Positions 49,079-61,799 of a DNA stretch of 64,000 nt are shown here, piece after piece; position 1 is the first letter of the stretch; each line of letters starts with the position of its first letter. Under the pieces are notes generated by a model, which worked only from the letters and a program-made list of their open reading frames with translations, did not search any database and was not told the DNA's origin. The translations under genes were made by a program, and so were the position numbers. This DNA comes from Oryza sativa Japonica Group (lineage: Eukaryota; Streptophyta; Magnoliopsida; Poales; Poaceae), in contig NC_089037.1 of NCBI RefSeq assembly GCF_034140825.1, forward strand, positions 35,493,001-35,557,000. The letters are read 5' to 3'.

Positions 49079-52000
49079 TAATTCCTTGCGTACAAAACGA
49101 AACGACTTATTAGCGCATGATTAATTTAGTATTATTTTTTTTAAAAAAATAGATTAATATGATTTTTAAAGTAATTTTCGTATAGTTTTTTTTAAAAAAA
49201 GTATATCATTTAGCAATTTGAAAAACGTGCACACAGAAAATGAAGAATGTGGAGTTAGGAACTCACACTGGCGAACACAACCTTGTTTTGGTAAATGAAA
49301 GATGCCGACATATTCCAAATCAAACTAGTAAATGTTCTTGCAAGCTTAGATCAATATCATCTCTAATTCTCTTGTGTAAAATGTCTTGGAAAGTTGGAAG
49401 TGTGTCTACGATACAAACTTGAAGCAAACTTGGGCCTTAATTTTCAATTTCTATATTAGGGAAGTGCAGAGCAGAAACTGAATAACAGGAGGGGTTATGT
49501 GAAAAAACACATCCGAAATACAATTGATAAGCTGGAGCGTCGCGCCACTTCACATGCGGAAATGAGTCACCGGAGATAAGATCGACGAAGCACTACCTTT
49601 CATGGGCCACTCCCACTCGGAGGTGTTCCAGCCTGCAATGCCATCTGGGATTCTCTGTGCCGGCCATAGTACACCACAAAACCACCCGTGCTGTGCTCTG
49701 CGAAGAACACACTCTTATTAGTAGCACCTAATCTCGTACCAGTACCATCTATTTATATACCGTGCTACTACTTACAGTTTATAATATACTTATCTATTAT
49801 AAAAATCAATGGATAATAGTATCACTAACCCACCATATGACTGAAACTTTATGTGATATTACTAATGTAGTTGGTACTATTAACGCTGCTTACTTCTTCT
49901 ATCCTAAATATAAAAAAATTTGGATGTACAGGACACATCCTAGTATCACGAGTACTAGAGGTATCACATCCAACCAAAATCTCTTTTATTTTAGGATGAA
50001 GGTAATACCAACTAGTCGTGGATCCCAGAAATTATGATTTACCGGTATCGGGAGTGGTGGATCTAAAGAATTGTGATATGCTAGTGTCAGGATATAGTAA
50101 TCTTGTTCGTACATGGTGTTACCTCTATTGTCTAAGCAATATAGCAACGAATTACATTGGACTCTACTACTCTATAGATGCTAGAGCACTATGGTTGGCT
50201 TAAAAAATACTATCATGAGCATAAGGCTACCAGATGTAATGCAGTTTCACCATTATTATCGACCCTTCGTTAATCATGCTTTGCATTTGTCTATATCGTA
50301 AAAGTGTTATGGTTAGTTAAAAGAATTACTATCATGAGTATAACACAAAAGTAAGGTCTTGGTTGTTAGGTCCGCCACTTTCTTCACTTCACCAATATGT
50401 ACATAATATTGAGGAAACATCGGTGGTGCACTGGTGCAATGGTGGGTGCATAACTCTCACTCGCTAGATTTTAAATCTATACTCACGAATATTACACATT
50501 AAATGTGTTTTTAATAGAAATTTAGTGGGATTAAGGATATATACTATTGGTCTTTGTTTATATTTGATCTTATCATGTTGAGGTCATACTTGTGGATGTG
50601 CATTTGATGTGTGCGGTTGTGCCTCTTCTGTTTAATCGAAAAAGATTGCACATGATACTCTTGAAGTGAAGATGCCATAGAAGATCCGCGAGTGGTGGCC
50701 GGTATCCGTACGCGATAACAGGTCGGAATGGGACCGCGGCGACGGGGGAACGCAAAATAATCAATAGCAGGAGGAGGATAAGGACGCTACCGTTCCAGCG
50801 AGGCTGGTTGCTCCCTCCCTTTTGTCTTGGTGCGGAGATTAGTTTATTTCTTTTCTACAAAAATAGTGCAATTTGTAATGCTCCTTTCGTTCTCAATATA
50901 TAGCAATATACGCTCTTCGTACTCACATACATTTATATAGACGTTAATAAAAATTTTATATTATAAAACAGAGAAAGTAGTTGATTGGACTAGCTTAGAA
51001 CTATGAATATGGAAATAGGCTAATTTCAAATCCTATTTTTATATTCGTAGTTCTTAAATGGATCTAATCTTATTTTAAGGGTCTGTTTGGCACATCTACA
51101 GCTTTAGTCAAACAGAGTTTTAGTTCCATCTAAAATAGAAGTGAAACTGAGTGGAACACTCTAATGAACTAAAGAGATAGAGCTTAGTTTCGACGGTTTT
51201 CGGCGGCTCTACAACTCTACTCATAACTCTTGGAGTCAAATTTAGAAGTCAGAGCTCTACTAAATATGTTCTAGACTGTTGGAGTATATATTTGGATGAA
51301 GAGAGCAGAAAAATTAGCAGTAATCTCCTTTGCTCTTGCTTCGCTTTAGCTTACTTTTCCCAGATGATAAACAAATTTAATTGACTTGACCCTGATGAAA
51401 ATCGTTGCAAGGAATATTCCGCGGCATCGTTTGGTTGGTGGTGTCCATTCACGGCCGTGTGAAAGCCAGTCCGAAGCCAAAACTCCCAACCGTTTTAAAA
51501 CAACTGCGACATGTGTCCCACATGGTAATAAAGCCTTTCTTTTTTCTTAACATATGACCTATCCAAACCAAACACACGAGGAATCGAATCAGAATTTTAA
51601 TGACACGTCCTTAAGACAAACGTGTAGCACGGCTGTGTATTCTCAGATTCAGAATACGAGTATTATAATGCAATATTTTGATTCTAGTAACGAGCCTAGC
51701 CAAGCTGGTCGGCAGTTTTTTCTTTATTTAAAAAAACAGAACTCGCCGTTACAGTCTTACAGAACAGGGCGATTTTTTTAAGAAAAAAGTTTGGTGAGCA
51801 TACGGTCACGGGTCAACTGAGAGACTGTATCTTGAACACGTCACGCAGTTTGGTGAGGGAGTACTTATTACTGTAGCTTACATACACAATGGGCCTAAAT
51901 CCAACCTGTTGTTACTATTGGGCCAAAATCCAACTTTTTATTGGGCTTTCGACTCCCTTAACTATTACCCGCACTGCACTTGGCGTGGCGTGACATGGCG

Positions 52001-52260
52001 ATAATCAAACCATTCATGTAGGTGCCACATCAGTTGAAATCGTCATCCAAACCATCTTGTGATCTTATTTGGGGTGGTTTTGGGAGTTGATGGACACGTT
52101 GTATCCATTTCGGTATCAATTTTAGACTGGACAACAGTGAGGGGTCTAAACTGAACTTATTCCCCATTGCGACTTGATGGCCCAATACCAGGACTCAGCG
52201 AGTCCAACCCAACCAAAGCACCGTAACTACTCTTTGGGCTGTTTCAGCCGTTGATGCGCA
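49079..52260. other. Intergenic repeat debris, no gene seen
   Basis: Contains the diverged copy 49285-49355 noted above. A hAT-type MITE-like stretch lies at about 51080-51290 (GGTCTGTTTGGCAC...). At about 51955-52165 is one arm of a long-terminal-repeat-bearing DNA element of the kind seen at 16080-16328 (CCACATCAGTTGAAATCGTC then GGGGTGGTTTTG). Short open frames at 49762-50203, 50573-50764 and 51554-51781 show no domain. Confidence 0.4.
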
Positions 52261-53780
52261 GGAAAAGTCTACTTTTACGTCTCTATCTAATTAACGGCCA
52301 TTTTATCCTGTCGCTCAACCATAAAATTGGCTACAACACATCTGTATCTTCTAAAATCAGTGAAAATGTAATCCTGAGATAGTACTGAAGCCGGTTTTTA
52401 CTGACGTTGTGTAGGGACTAGGTAATGTGGCTCTCACGTTGTGTAGTGATTAGGTCTTCATCCCACAAGACACTTACATTAATAAAAAAACCCGATGGGG
52501 CTCATGTAGAGCCGACATGTCAGCGGTTCTTCTTCCTCCAACCTCACCCTGTCTCCTCTCTTCCCCATCTATCTCTACCTCTCCCCCCTCTTCTTGGTAT
52601 CTAGTATGGGTCGTTGGGTTCGAGGGTTGGAGATACTCCCTCCATACTCATAAAGGAAGTCGTTTTGGATAGCGACACGGTCTCTAAAAACAAAACTTTG
52701 ACTTCTTGTTTCTATAAAAATATTTATTGAAAAGTGATATATGTATACTTTTATGAAAGTATTTTTCAAGACAAATCTATTTATATAATTTTTATATTTT
52801 CAAACTCAACAACCTGAGAGTTATTCATGATTTATATTCCTAAGGTTTGACTTAAACATTATCCTAAACGACTTCCTTTACGAGTACGGAGGGAGTATCT
52901 CGTAGGCTGGCGAAGGCGACCTCGACTATGGTGAAGACGACAACGGCGACACATAATGCTTGGACTTCTTCTTCTTCCTCCTCTTTTCATTGGGCCGACG
53001 AGACCCATACTTGTTGTTTATTCGGGCATTCGTACGCCAAAGCTACGCATGATATGCTACGGACACCTTCTGCTCCGGCAGTGGCATAAGGAAAAAAAAA
53101 CCCGGGCTTGTTGACTCACGGTGAGGGTGGTTCATCGTCCTCCATTTGCTCGTAGTCATCCATAAAGCCACAGTATCACACCAGGGCGGTGTGACTTGCT
53201 CTTCTTGTCGTATCATTGTAATATCCATCTCCATGGATGCCATGTCATCTCGATATGCACTAGAAACCGATTGAATCGATCTAATACACGCGACTCGCTG
53301 AAATGAATGAAAGTGGTACGTCATAATAACTAAGGCAGGCGACACTCGATAGTGATGGTAGCCATCTCATTGTATGTGACCATCTTGTCTACCTGTGTTG
53401 GGCCATCATCTCGGCCTCTACTTGCCACCACCCTACCGACAAGGTAGGAAGAGAGGATAGAGGTGGAGAGAGATGGGGAAGAGAGGAAAGAAGGGAGGTT
53501 TTGGAGGAAGAAGAACCCCTAACATGTTGGCCCCACATAGGTCCTAAAATTTTTTTGTTCTTGAATGTAAGTGTTACGTAGATGTCTTGTAAGACGAAAA
53601 CCTAGTCAATACGCTACATAAGCACCACTGCACCACGTCAGCTAAAAACGACCTCAGTGCTGCCTTTGGACTATATTTGCACTGGCTTTTGGAAGACTAG
53701 GAATGCGTTGTACCTGTTTCTGTGATTGAGGGACGTGATCGAAACTCAATCATTAGAGGGACATACATTGGACTTTTTCC
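52261..53780. mobile_element. Long-TIR Mutator-like element, non-autonomous
   Basis: The left end GGAAAAGTCTACTTTTACGT pairs with the inverse of the right end (GGAAAAAGTCCAATGTATGT). Further inverse pairs continue for over 300 bp, including the GTTCTTCTTCCTCCAACCTC word on the left and its GAGGAAGAAGAAC match on the right. The immediate flanks (ttgatgcgca, tcacagcgca) share only GCGCA, so a target duplication is not proven. The core carries a Stowaway and GAAGGCGACC-type sequence, without a transposase. Confidence 0.65.
52636..52895. mobile_element. Stowaway-type MITE inside the MULE-like element
   Basis: Left CTCCCTCCATACTCATAAAG and right inverse CTCCCTCCGTACTCGTAAAG, continuing GAAGTCGTTT on both sides, with TA at 52634-52635 and 52896-52897. 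260 bp. Confidence 0.88.
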
Positions 53781-53810
53781 TCACAGCGCAAGGCTGCAAA
53801 CTCGGTCCGA

Positions 53811-54369
53811 AGTGGCGGAGCCAGGATTTCGAAGTTGGGTATTCCCGTTTAACAAAAAAAAAGTTCATAGTAAAAAAAAATCAATGGTTCACAGTATGTC
53901 AATACCGATAATCGAAGAAATAAAACTACAAATATTACATGGTACCTCTAATTTTCTATTTTGGTTCCTTCATAGCTTGAAAGCGGTTTATAATATCACA
54001 GTCCTTGACTTTCAAAAACATCTCACACTCAATAAATGTGACCAAGCAATGATTTAAGTATTGATCCCCCAGCCTGTTTATCAATTTATTCTTCACATTA
54101 TTCATGGCATAAAAGATTATTTGAACACTAGCTGTTACTACTGAAAGTACTATAACCAATTTGAGAAGCTTGTAAACAATCTCATGTCTATTGTGCAACT
54201 TTGTTTCAACAATCATAATGGAAAGATTAAGAAGATTTTTCACTTTTCTAAACCTTTCATCTATACGCATCTCAGTTAGGAAGAGTACTTGGCTAACTAA
54301 TATGTGTACATGTGCGTATACTGAAGTATATTCCTCGGAATACGCAGGAATCGTAGTGGCTCCGCCCAT
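53811..54369 (-). mobile_element. hAT remnant with the transposase C-terminal part
   Basis: Ends AGTGGCGGAGCCAGGATT and inverse ATGGGCGGAGCCACTACG. Flanking 8-bp repeats cggtccga (53803-53810) and gggtccga (54370-54377) agree at 7 of 8. On the minus strand the frame reads LVIVLSVVTASVQ and then NNVKNKLINRLGDQYLNHCL and DIINRFQAMK, the C-terminal dimerisation part of the plant TTF/MYM-type hAT transposase. The rest of the gene is gone, so it is a deletion derivative. 559 bp. Confidence 0.8.
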
Positions 54370-54377
54370 GGGTCCGA

Positions 54378-54727
54378 ATTAAGCAGGCTTTCGGGCCATC
54401 TCAATCTCGCACTCTTAACTCCAAGTGCACGTAATCCATCTACTCAGCACTTCGCCTCTTGCACTAAGCACACGCGTAACTTACTAATCACTGCTACACT
54501 GAATCAGTTCAGGACTTGGCAACATCAGCAGTAGCAGTAGATCACACGATCAGATGGCAATCACAAGCAGATTAAGCATATACATGGACGAACGACATAA
54601 TCCTTACAATTTTTTTGTTGTTGTCACGTACCACGAAAGCAGATCATAATACATGATGATGCCATTTTCTTTCTTACCATGATTTTCTAGCTAGCTAGCT
54701 AATCGATCAGCTACTGCTTGATATTGA
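54378..54727 (-). other. 3' UTR region of the NPF gene
   Basis: Sequence beyond the stop codon of the minus-strand transporter. It contains a GCTA repeat (54689-54701). No gene is seen. Confidence 0.5.
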
Positions 54728-56995
54728 TCAGTAGGCAGCAGCAGCTGCGGCGGCGGCGCACTCGATGTCGCCGGCCTTGTCGTCGACGACCTTGCCGCCG
54801 GCCATGACGGTCTTGTACGAGTACCTGGTGGCGATGACCACGTAGAAGACGAGGTTGGCGACGCCGATGCAGGCGAGAAGCCAGTAGAAGAGGTCCAGCC
54901 TGCTGCTGTTCAGGTCCTTGCCGAACCAGCCGGCGGCGGCGCCGCCGTGCGAGGTGACGCGGTCCACCGCCGTGATCAGCTGGCTGCTCAGGAAGCTGCC
55001 GGCGCCGATGACGCTGAGGTAGAGGCCGATGCCGAGGCTGCGCATGCTGTCCGGCACCTGGTCGTAGAAGTATTCTTGGAGACCGACCAGCGCGAACCCG
55101 TCGCCGATGCCCATCAGCAAGAACTGCGGCACCAGCCAGAACACCGACATGGACGCCGGCGAGGCGCTGCGGAGGCGCTGCCTCTCCACTGTCGCCGCCA
55201 CCGCCATGGCCACGATGGTGAACGCGATGCCGACGCCGATGCGCTTCAGGATGCTGAGCCCGCGCTCGCCGCCGGTCAGGCGGCGCAGGTACGGCTCCAG
55301 GACCTTGTCGTACACGGCCACGGCGACGATCATGCCGATGGCGGCCATGGCGAAGGTGGACGCCGGCGGCAGCGTGAAGTGCGGGCCCATGCGGCGGTCC
55401 ATCACGCTGCCCTGCTTGATGAAGAAGGTGGACACCTGCGCCGCCGTGATGCCGAACGGCAGCGTCGCCACCCAGATGGGCACCATCGCCAGCACCAGCT
55501 TCGTCTCCTCCACCTGCGTCACCGTCGCCAACCGCCACGCCCCGCGCCGCTCCTCGCCGCCGTCGTGCTCCACTACGGCCGCCTTGTCAAGAAACCTGCC
55601 ATGCCATGTCATCCACACATTCCATGATTACAATCACAATTGCATTTTTCCTCGTCAGTTTAAGCTTTTGGATAAACAAGGTAAGTCCTTATGTATAACT
55701 TTACAACGTGATCAAATATTGTTATCATTTTCACTATCGATAATTTTTTTCTCTCGTCAGCTTAAGTTTTTGGGTCGACTGGTGGTTGAGCCGTGGTGCA
55801 GTGTACGTGCGTCAATGATTAGTGTCTTTTTGCGAGAAAAGAAGGGGCAAGGAAAGTAACGTGAGTTGAAATGAAGTGGTCACCTAAGTTGATCGGTATG
55901 GCAGAGCAGCCGCCTCTTGATATTCTGCGGCTTCACCTCGTAGAGCTCGTTGGCGTCGGCGGGGAGGTGGAGGTGCCTCTTCCTCGCGGCGGCGACGAGG
56001 ACGCGGACGAGCGGCGTGAGCGGGCTGCCCTCGGGGACCCTGTACCGGTAGTGGCGCCAGCCGGCGAGGAAGACGGCGAGGGAGGCGGCCATGACGGCGG
56101 CGAGCACGACGGCGGCGGCGCCCCAGCCGACCTTCTCCTGGAGGTAGACGATGACGGTGACGCCGAGCAGGACGCCGGCGCAGAGCGCGCAGTTCCACCA
56201 GTTGAAGTAGGACATCTTCTGCACCCGCTCCGCCGCGTGGCCGTCGTCGAACTGGTCGGCGCCGAAGCTCTCCAGCGCCGGCTTGTGCCCGCCGGTGCCG
56301 ACCGACACCAGGTAGATCGCCACGAAGAAGAGCGTCTCGTGGAGGTGCAGGTTGCGCTCGGGTTTCAGCCTCGGCGACAGCTGCGATATCGCCAGCAGAA
56401 TCAACCCCTGCAATGACAGAAAACAAAACAAAAATCATCATCAGAGATCGCTCGCTGCCGGCGAGGAACGCCATTAGAGCTAGTGAGAGAGCTGACCGAG
56501 AGGTAGATGAGAGTGGAGAAGAGGACAGTGGAGAAGCGGCCGAGGTAGCCGTCGGCGAGGAAGCCGCCGACGAGGGGCATGAGGGTGGTGACGCTGGTCC
56601 AGTAGTTGACATTCTTGGCGGCGAACTTCATCTCCTCCTGGAGAACCTTGGTCAGGTAGATCATCAAGCTCGTCGCTAGCCCGAAGTAGCTCAGCCTCTC
56701 GCTGAACTCAATCACTTCATTTAACCAATCGATCGAATTCACGCCGAGATCGAGGAGGAAGACGACGAACACGTCACTCAGTCGATCAGTAAGAAATCAC
56801 ATGAACACGTACGGACAAAGATTCATCGAGAAATTAAAGTGGCTTACAGATGATGAACATTGCGGCCTTCCATGATCCGGTGGCGGCGCGGAGAGGAGGC
56901 CGCCCTTGGTAATCCACCGACGAGTCCTCCACCCACCTCTCGTCGCCGCCGTCCACCGCCGCCTCGCCATGGCCGCCGCCCCTTAAACCCTCCAT
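54728..56995 (-). CDS. NPF (NRT1/PTR family) proton-coupled transporter
   Basis: Four exons: 56995-56848, 56714-56497, 56407-55884 and 55595-54728 (TGA), 1758 nt, 585 residues, the usual NPF length. The proton-coupling ExxER motif is intact (E52, E55, R56). Other family marks: RLSYFGLATSLMIYLTKVLQ, PLVGGFLADGYLGRF, GTGGHKPALESFGADQFDD, the NWWNCALCAGVLLG region and, in the second half, QVSTFFIKQG and FWLVPQFLLMGIGDGFALVG. About 12 membrane spans are expected, with a central charged loop. Substrate cannot be read from sequence; NPF members carry nitrate, peptides or hormones. The pattern looks closest to NPF5. The N-terminus is hydrophilic and Gly-rich. A TATA box is present upstream. Confidence 0.94.
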
Positions 56996-58254
56996 GCTCA
57001 CAAAACCTCTCCAAAAAAACCCGGCAAAAAAAGAAAAAAAAAGAACCCAGATCTTTGCCACAAACAAGAGGAGTGGATTGGAAGAACAGCAAGCGAGAGA
57101 GCGATCTAAGCACGAGCTGTTCTTGATTTGATTTGAGGTTGGTTGGTTGGGAGGAAAAGGGGCTCGAGGTGCAGCCTTTATATAGCCGTGTGTGCTGGAT
57201 ACGCTTGACACGTACGGCCAGCGAGAACAGAGGAGGAATCGAAGAAGAGGACGAGGATCGAGGTGTGAGCTCACTCGCAGACTGACCGGATTACTGCGGC
57301 TTCAGTCAGTGGTCGCTGTTGATTAGATTTGTAATCATTTTATTAGTAAGATCGATGGGCCTATAACGAATCGAATCAGGGAAAGGAGAGCTCGATCGAT
57401 TTTGGGTGAAAGGCGAATCGATGAAAAGAATTAGTTGAATTAGTCTAATCTTGTGAAAAAATGGAAATAATTAGTCTAGCTAACCAAAAAAAATCTTTGA
57501 AGGCGACGCATTAATGGGAATTCAAGGATTTTTTTTGCTACACTAATTATTGGCGTGTTTTTTTTTAAAAAAAAATAATCTGTGGCCTAACTTGGCGTGT
57601 TTATCTTCAAGCTAGTGGCTAGTGCTCACTACTTTCAGTCTTTCACTGCTTTAGAGATGACTTGCTTAAGTAAAATACTAGTAGTAATTAAGGTGTGAAA
57701 ATATCTGTGACAAAATTGACGTTTTTTTCATCAGCCGCATGCAATTCAATGAGCTTTTACCAACCATACTTAATTAATTTTTGTACTCCTGCCGTTACTT
57801 TTTACTACAAACAAACGTTGGACCAAATATCGCCAACTACTATCCTTGGAAAATAATTAAGGGATGACAAATATCTAAGAGATTTGACCCCTATTGCAAC
57901 TTTCTCAATTCATCATGTTCAAAGTAGAAATACACCTCCCATTTAAAAAAGTTGAAATACATCATATGTATATATAAGGATACCTAATAATTGGAATTTA
58001 TTTACACATATAAAGATTCATAGACTATATATAAAGAATTTTAGCATTTAATATTTATTTGCCATACAAATATAAGTATTCACAAAAACTATTTCTCCTA
58101 GCCACCGCTCTTTATTTAATTTTCTCACCTCACACCTCCAATCATTTTTTGTATTCGTGGACAAGGTATGTAGTGTGTTACTGATGTGGATTTTTAAGCC
58201 CACGACTTCCTTTATGTGGTTTGTTTTTTTATATAAGAAAGAAAGAAAATATTA
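56996..58254 (-). promoter_or_regulatory. Promoter and upstream region of the NPF gene
   Basis: Leader about 56996-57150. A TATA box (GCTATATAAA on the minus strand) lies at 57177-57186, about 185 bp before the ATG. Further up the DNA is AT-rich with no gene or clear repeat until the Stowaway at 58255. Confidence 0.7.
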
Positions 58255-59730
58255 CCTCCGTCCCAAAATAAGTGCAGCCGTGGATATCCGTGCCCAACGT
58301 TTGACCGTCCGTCTCATTTGAAAAAAGACAAATTTTGCTACAGGACATTGTAATTGTGTGGTTTTAGCTCAGGGACACCGCGAAAGTGAAGTTTTAGGGG
58401 AAGACATCCCATAATCGTGGATATTTGCCGATGGACATCGTGTCGTCTAAAGGAATCTTGCCGTGCTGACGTGGCGGATGGGAGGCCGTTTTTTGACGCG
58501 ATCGGACGTAAATACCCCTGCACCACGTCAGCAAAAAAAGGCCTTCCCGTCAGGCCATTCCCCACCGCCGCTAGCTACCTCTCTCCCCTCTCCGCCGCCG
58601 CACCAAGTCGTCGCCACGCTCGGCCGCTGCCACTGCGCGCGGCCACATCTCCCGTGCGAGCACCACCCGCGCGCCACTGCTGCTTCGCCACCACCCGCTG
58701 TCTTCGTCTTGCTCGGGGCCACCACCACGCTGCGAGCACCGCCCCCGCGCACGGCCAAGCCGGCCCACACGGGCGCCGCCTCCGCGATCACCCAGCGCCT
58801 CCACCTCCGCCTCCTCTGCTCGGCGCTGCCCTGGCACCTCCTCGCTGAGCCAGCCTTTTATCCCCATCCACTCAACGCCGCCAGGCTCCCTTTAGGCCGC
58901 CGCCGTCGCCTCGGCCCGTGCCGTCGCGCGCCTGCCGTATCTTGCTCAGGAGCGCACGCGCGTGGGAGCCGCTGGAGAGGATTGGAAAGAGAGGGGAAGA
59001 GGGGCAGGCGCTCGGCAGCGCGGAGTAGCAGCACATGTTCTTGGCATCGGCGTCGGCGCTCGAGACGAGGAGGTTGGGGGAGGAGGGCGTGCTGTTGCGG
59101 ATGCGGCCCGGCGGCGACGGCTTGACCACCTCCTGCTTCGGGGGATCCAGGGCGTGCGTGCTGCTGCTCTGCTTTGCTCCCCGCTGAGCTACTGCTCTGC
59201 TCAGCTTCGCGGCCAGCTCCGGCCGCCGTCAGCCGCCTGCCCAGCTCTGGTCGTCGCCTGCCTTGCTCTAGTCTTCTCCTTGTAGATGAGAGAGAGAGAG
59301 ATTGAGGATGACATGTGGGGCCAGACATGGAGGATGACATGTGGGGCCAAACATTAAGGAGATAAGGCGCAGGGGCATTTAGGTCCAACCGCGTCAAAAA
59401 AGGGCATCCGTCCGTCACGTCAGCATGGCAAGATTCCTTTAGACGGCACGGTGTCCATCGGCTAATATTCACGATTATGGGATGTCTTCCCCCAAAACTT
59501 CACTTTCACGGTGTCCCTGAGCTAATTTAAATGGCACGGTGTCCATCGGCTAATATCCACGATTATGGGATGTCTTCCCCCAAAACTTCACTTTCGCGGT
59601 GTCCCTGAGTTAAAACCACACAATTGCGATGTCCTGTAGCAAAATTTGCCTTGAAAAAATTGTGAAAAATTTGAAAATTTGCCTTGAATGTGAATAGTGC
59701 AAAACTACACTTATTTTTGGACGGAGGGAG
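58255..59730. mobile_element. Stowaway-type MITE interrupted by a MULE
   Basis: Left end CCTCCGTCCCAAAATAAGTG and inverse of the right end (CTCCCTCCGTCCAAAAATAAG). TA is present on both sides (58253-58254 and 59731-59732). Without the insert the MITE would be about 150 bp. Confidence 0.85.
58327..59650. mobile_element. MULE with unequal arms, inserted in a Stowaway
   Basis: A perfect 9-bp target duplication TTGAAAAAA lies at 58318-58326 and 59651-59659. Ends GACAAATTTTGCTACAGGAC and inverse GGCAAATTTTGCTACAGGAC. The arms are about 190 bp on the left and about 280 bp on the right; the right arm has a roughly 90-bp segment twice in tandem (59432-59520 and 59530-59612, GCACGGTGTCCATCGGCTAA). 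The GC-rich core (58560-59280) carries only chance frames. Confidence 0.9.
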
Positions 59731-59732
59731 TA

Positions 59733-60909
59733 TAGATTATCATGTTGCATATCCTCCGAAAAGAAGGGAAGCATCACATATGTGGTGGTGGGATCATAGC
59801 TATCCACAACGTTCAAATTTGGAGTCAAAATCTGTCTCCCTTATTTAGTGGTGGAGTATTGAACACATAGCTAATACCTCACACTATATTTTTTTTCCTT
59901 GATCTTCTAATTAATGTTTGCCATGCATACACAATAGCTCCAGCACTCATTAATTTGAGTGAAATCTATGAAGTATCAAATCCTGGAGATTAAATAGTCC
60001 ACTGAGAAGATATTGTATGCATCACAAAGATATAATACATTGAAAACATAAAAATTTGCATTGACTCCCAAATTTCCAGCAAACGTCATCAATCCAAGAG
60101 ATACATACATCTATCATGCATACGCCGTCTCTAGCGCCGCTGTTCTGCATGGAAACTAGCCGAGATGCAGGGCCAGTAAATTAAAGCGTGCACGTTTTCA
60201 CGTCCGTTTTTCTTAGACATGTACAATGATATTTATTAACGTACTCTTTTGATTTTCGATTGATATGCATATAAATTTAGTGACGTGAAAAGAAAAAAAA
60301 AGAAAAAAAAACAGCGTTGCTACGTATGACAACGGTTTAGATTTCAACTCTTGGTAGCATTTATTAACTGAAATATTGTTACATGGAGATGGAGAGAAGA
60401 AAAGAAAATAAGGGTAATAAAAATTTATTTTGATGTAGTAATAGTTAAGAGGTTATATTTTTTTAACTATTGCAGAAGTATTAACTAAGAGATCGTGTCG
60501 TGTCGAACTATCTTTTGTACATGCCCTCCTTACATCTCTCGCAGGGTGACGGGCTCACTCACGCGTGGCCGTTTTACGAAGATACAAGCTAAGCAAGTTG
60601 GATGCGCAGATGCAGCCGTCGATCGATCGATCGCCCACCGGAATCGGCGTTGATTTTTCGCAGGAAATGCTTGTCTCTGCATGCGTTTCAGTCAGCGGCT
60701 AACTGCCAACCGCTCGTCGTGTTCTTCGCCATGTGTAAACGCTCCTGCAAAATTCCCAAATGGAGTTGTACGACGTCGCAAGTTGCAACTCGATGACATA
60801 TACTTTTCATGGAGTCAATAGTTTGAAATAAGTTTTCAAGCAATGAGTACAATGTTCAAAAAAAAAAAAAAGCAATGAGTACTACTGGAAAGTTTTTTCT
60901 AAGCAAATA
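59733..60909. other. Intergenic, no gene seen
   Basis: AT-rich DNA with an A-rich interrupted tract at 60293-60310. The short frame 60602-60796 has no known domain. Confidence 0.4.
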
Positions 60910-61144
60910 CTCCATCCGTCTCTAAATATTTGACGTTGTTAACTTTTTTAAACATGTTTGACCGTTCGTCTTATTTAAAAAATTTAAGTAATTATTAATT
61001 CTTTTCCTATCATTTGATTTATTGTTAAATATACTTTTACGTATACATATAGTTTTACATATTTCATAAAAGTTTTTTAATAAGACGAACGATCAAATAT
61101 ATTTAAAAAAGTCAACGATGTCAAATATTTGGAGACGGAGGGAG
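60910..61144. mobile_element. Stowaway-type MITE
   Basis: Left CTCCATCCGTCTCTAAATAT and right inverse CTCCCTCCGTCTCCAAATAT, continuing TTGAC. TA on both sides (60908-60909, 61145-61146). 235 bp, strong hairpin. Confidence 0.88.
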
Positions 61145-61146
61145 TA

Positions 61147-61799
61147 TATTTTAGAAAACATGAAGCAAATAATTCAGTGATATCCAAAAAGGACGAAATA
61201 ATTTACGGGACGTGGATCCTCTCCTGTAATGCAAGGGCCACTGTTAGAACAGTATAGTAGTACTGTAGCAAAAACTGCTTGCACAGTGTGGGTTTGACCG
61301 GTTGACAAAATATTATTATTCCCCTTCTACTATTCGAGTTCAGTGTAACATCCGTTTCTAGCCGTTTGATGAAGATCCAACGGTAAAAACCATGCCTAAT
61401 GCAAGTGTACTGTAGATTCTTTGCATTTTTTTTCCTTTAATGTAGAGGATCCGAGTCCTAATTTACGCCCACAGGCTTCTTTTGGGAAACTATTTTCATA
61501 TATACCATCTAAACATTTATAAAAAAAAGATAGTTTTATACATGATATATCACTCAACATCTGTTTCAGAAGGCAAAAATATTTTTATCTTGCCTCAAGG
61601 AATTATTTAATCTATCTTATCAGTTTGTTTATAATTATTTAGATAACATATAATAAACGAGAGGACATCTCTTCGTGAAATTAGAGTTCAATCAAAGTGA
61701 GAGTAGCTCAATAGATTCCTTTAGCTGGAATTGGCCCATTCAGGTCCAAGTCCTACACTTCACATAAGCAATTGTATTTAAGGTTAATTATTTTTTTAG
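61147..61799. other. Intergenic, no gene seen
   Basis: AT-rich, no coding pattern and no defined repeat ends. Confidence 0.4.

Noticed and set aside
58417-59472. Frames of 140-220 residues in the MULE core
   Set aside because: Low complexity Ala/Pro/Arg on both strands, crossing the terminal repeat; no domain seen.
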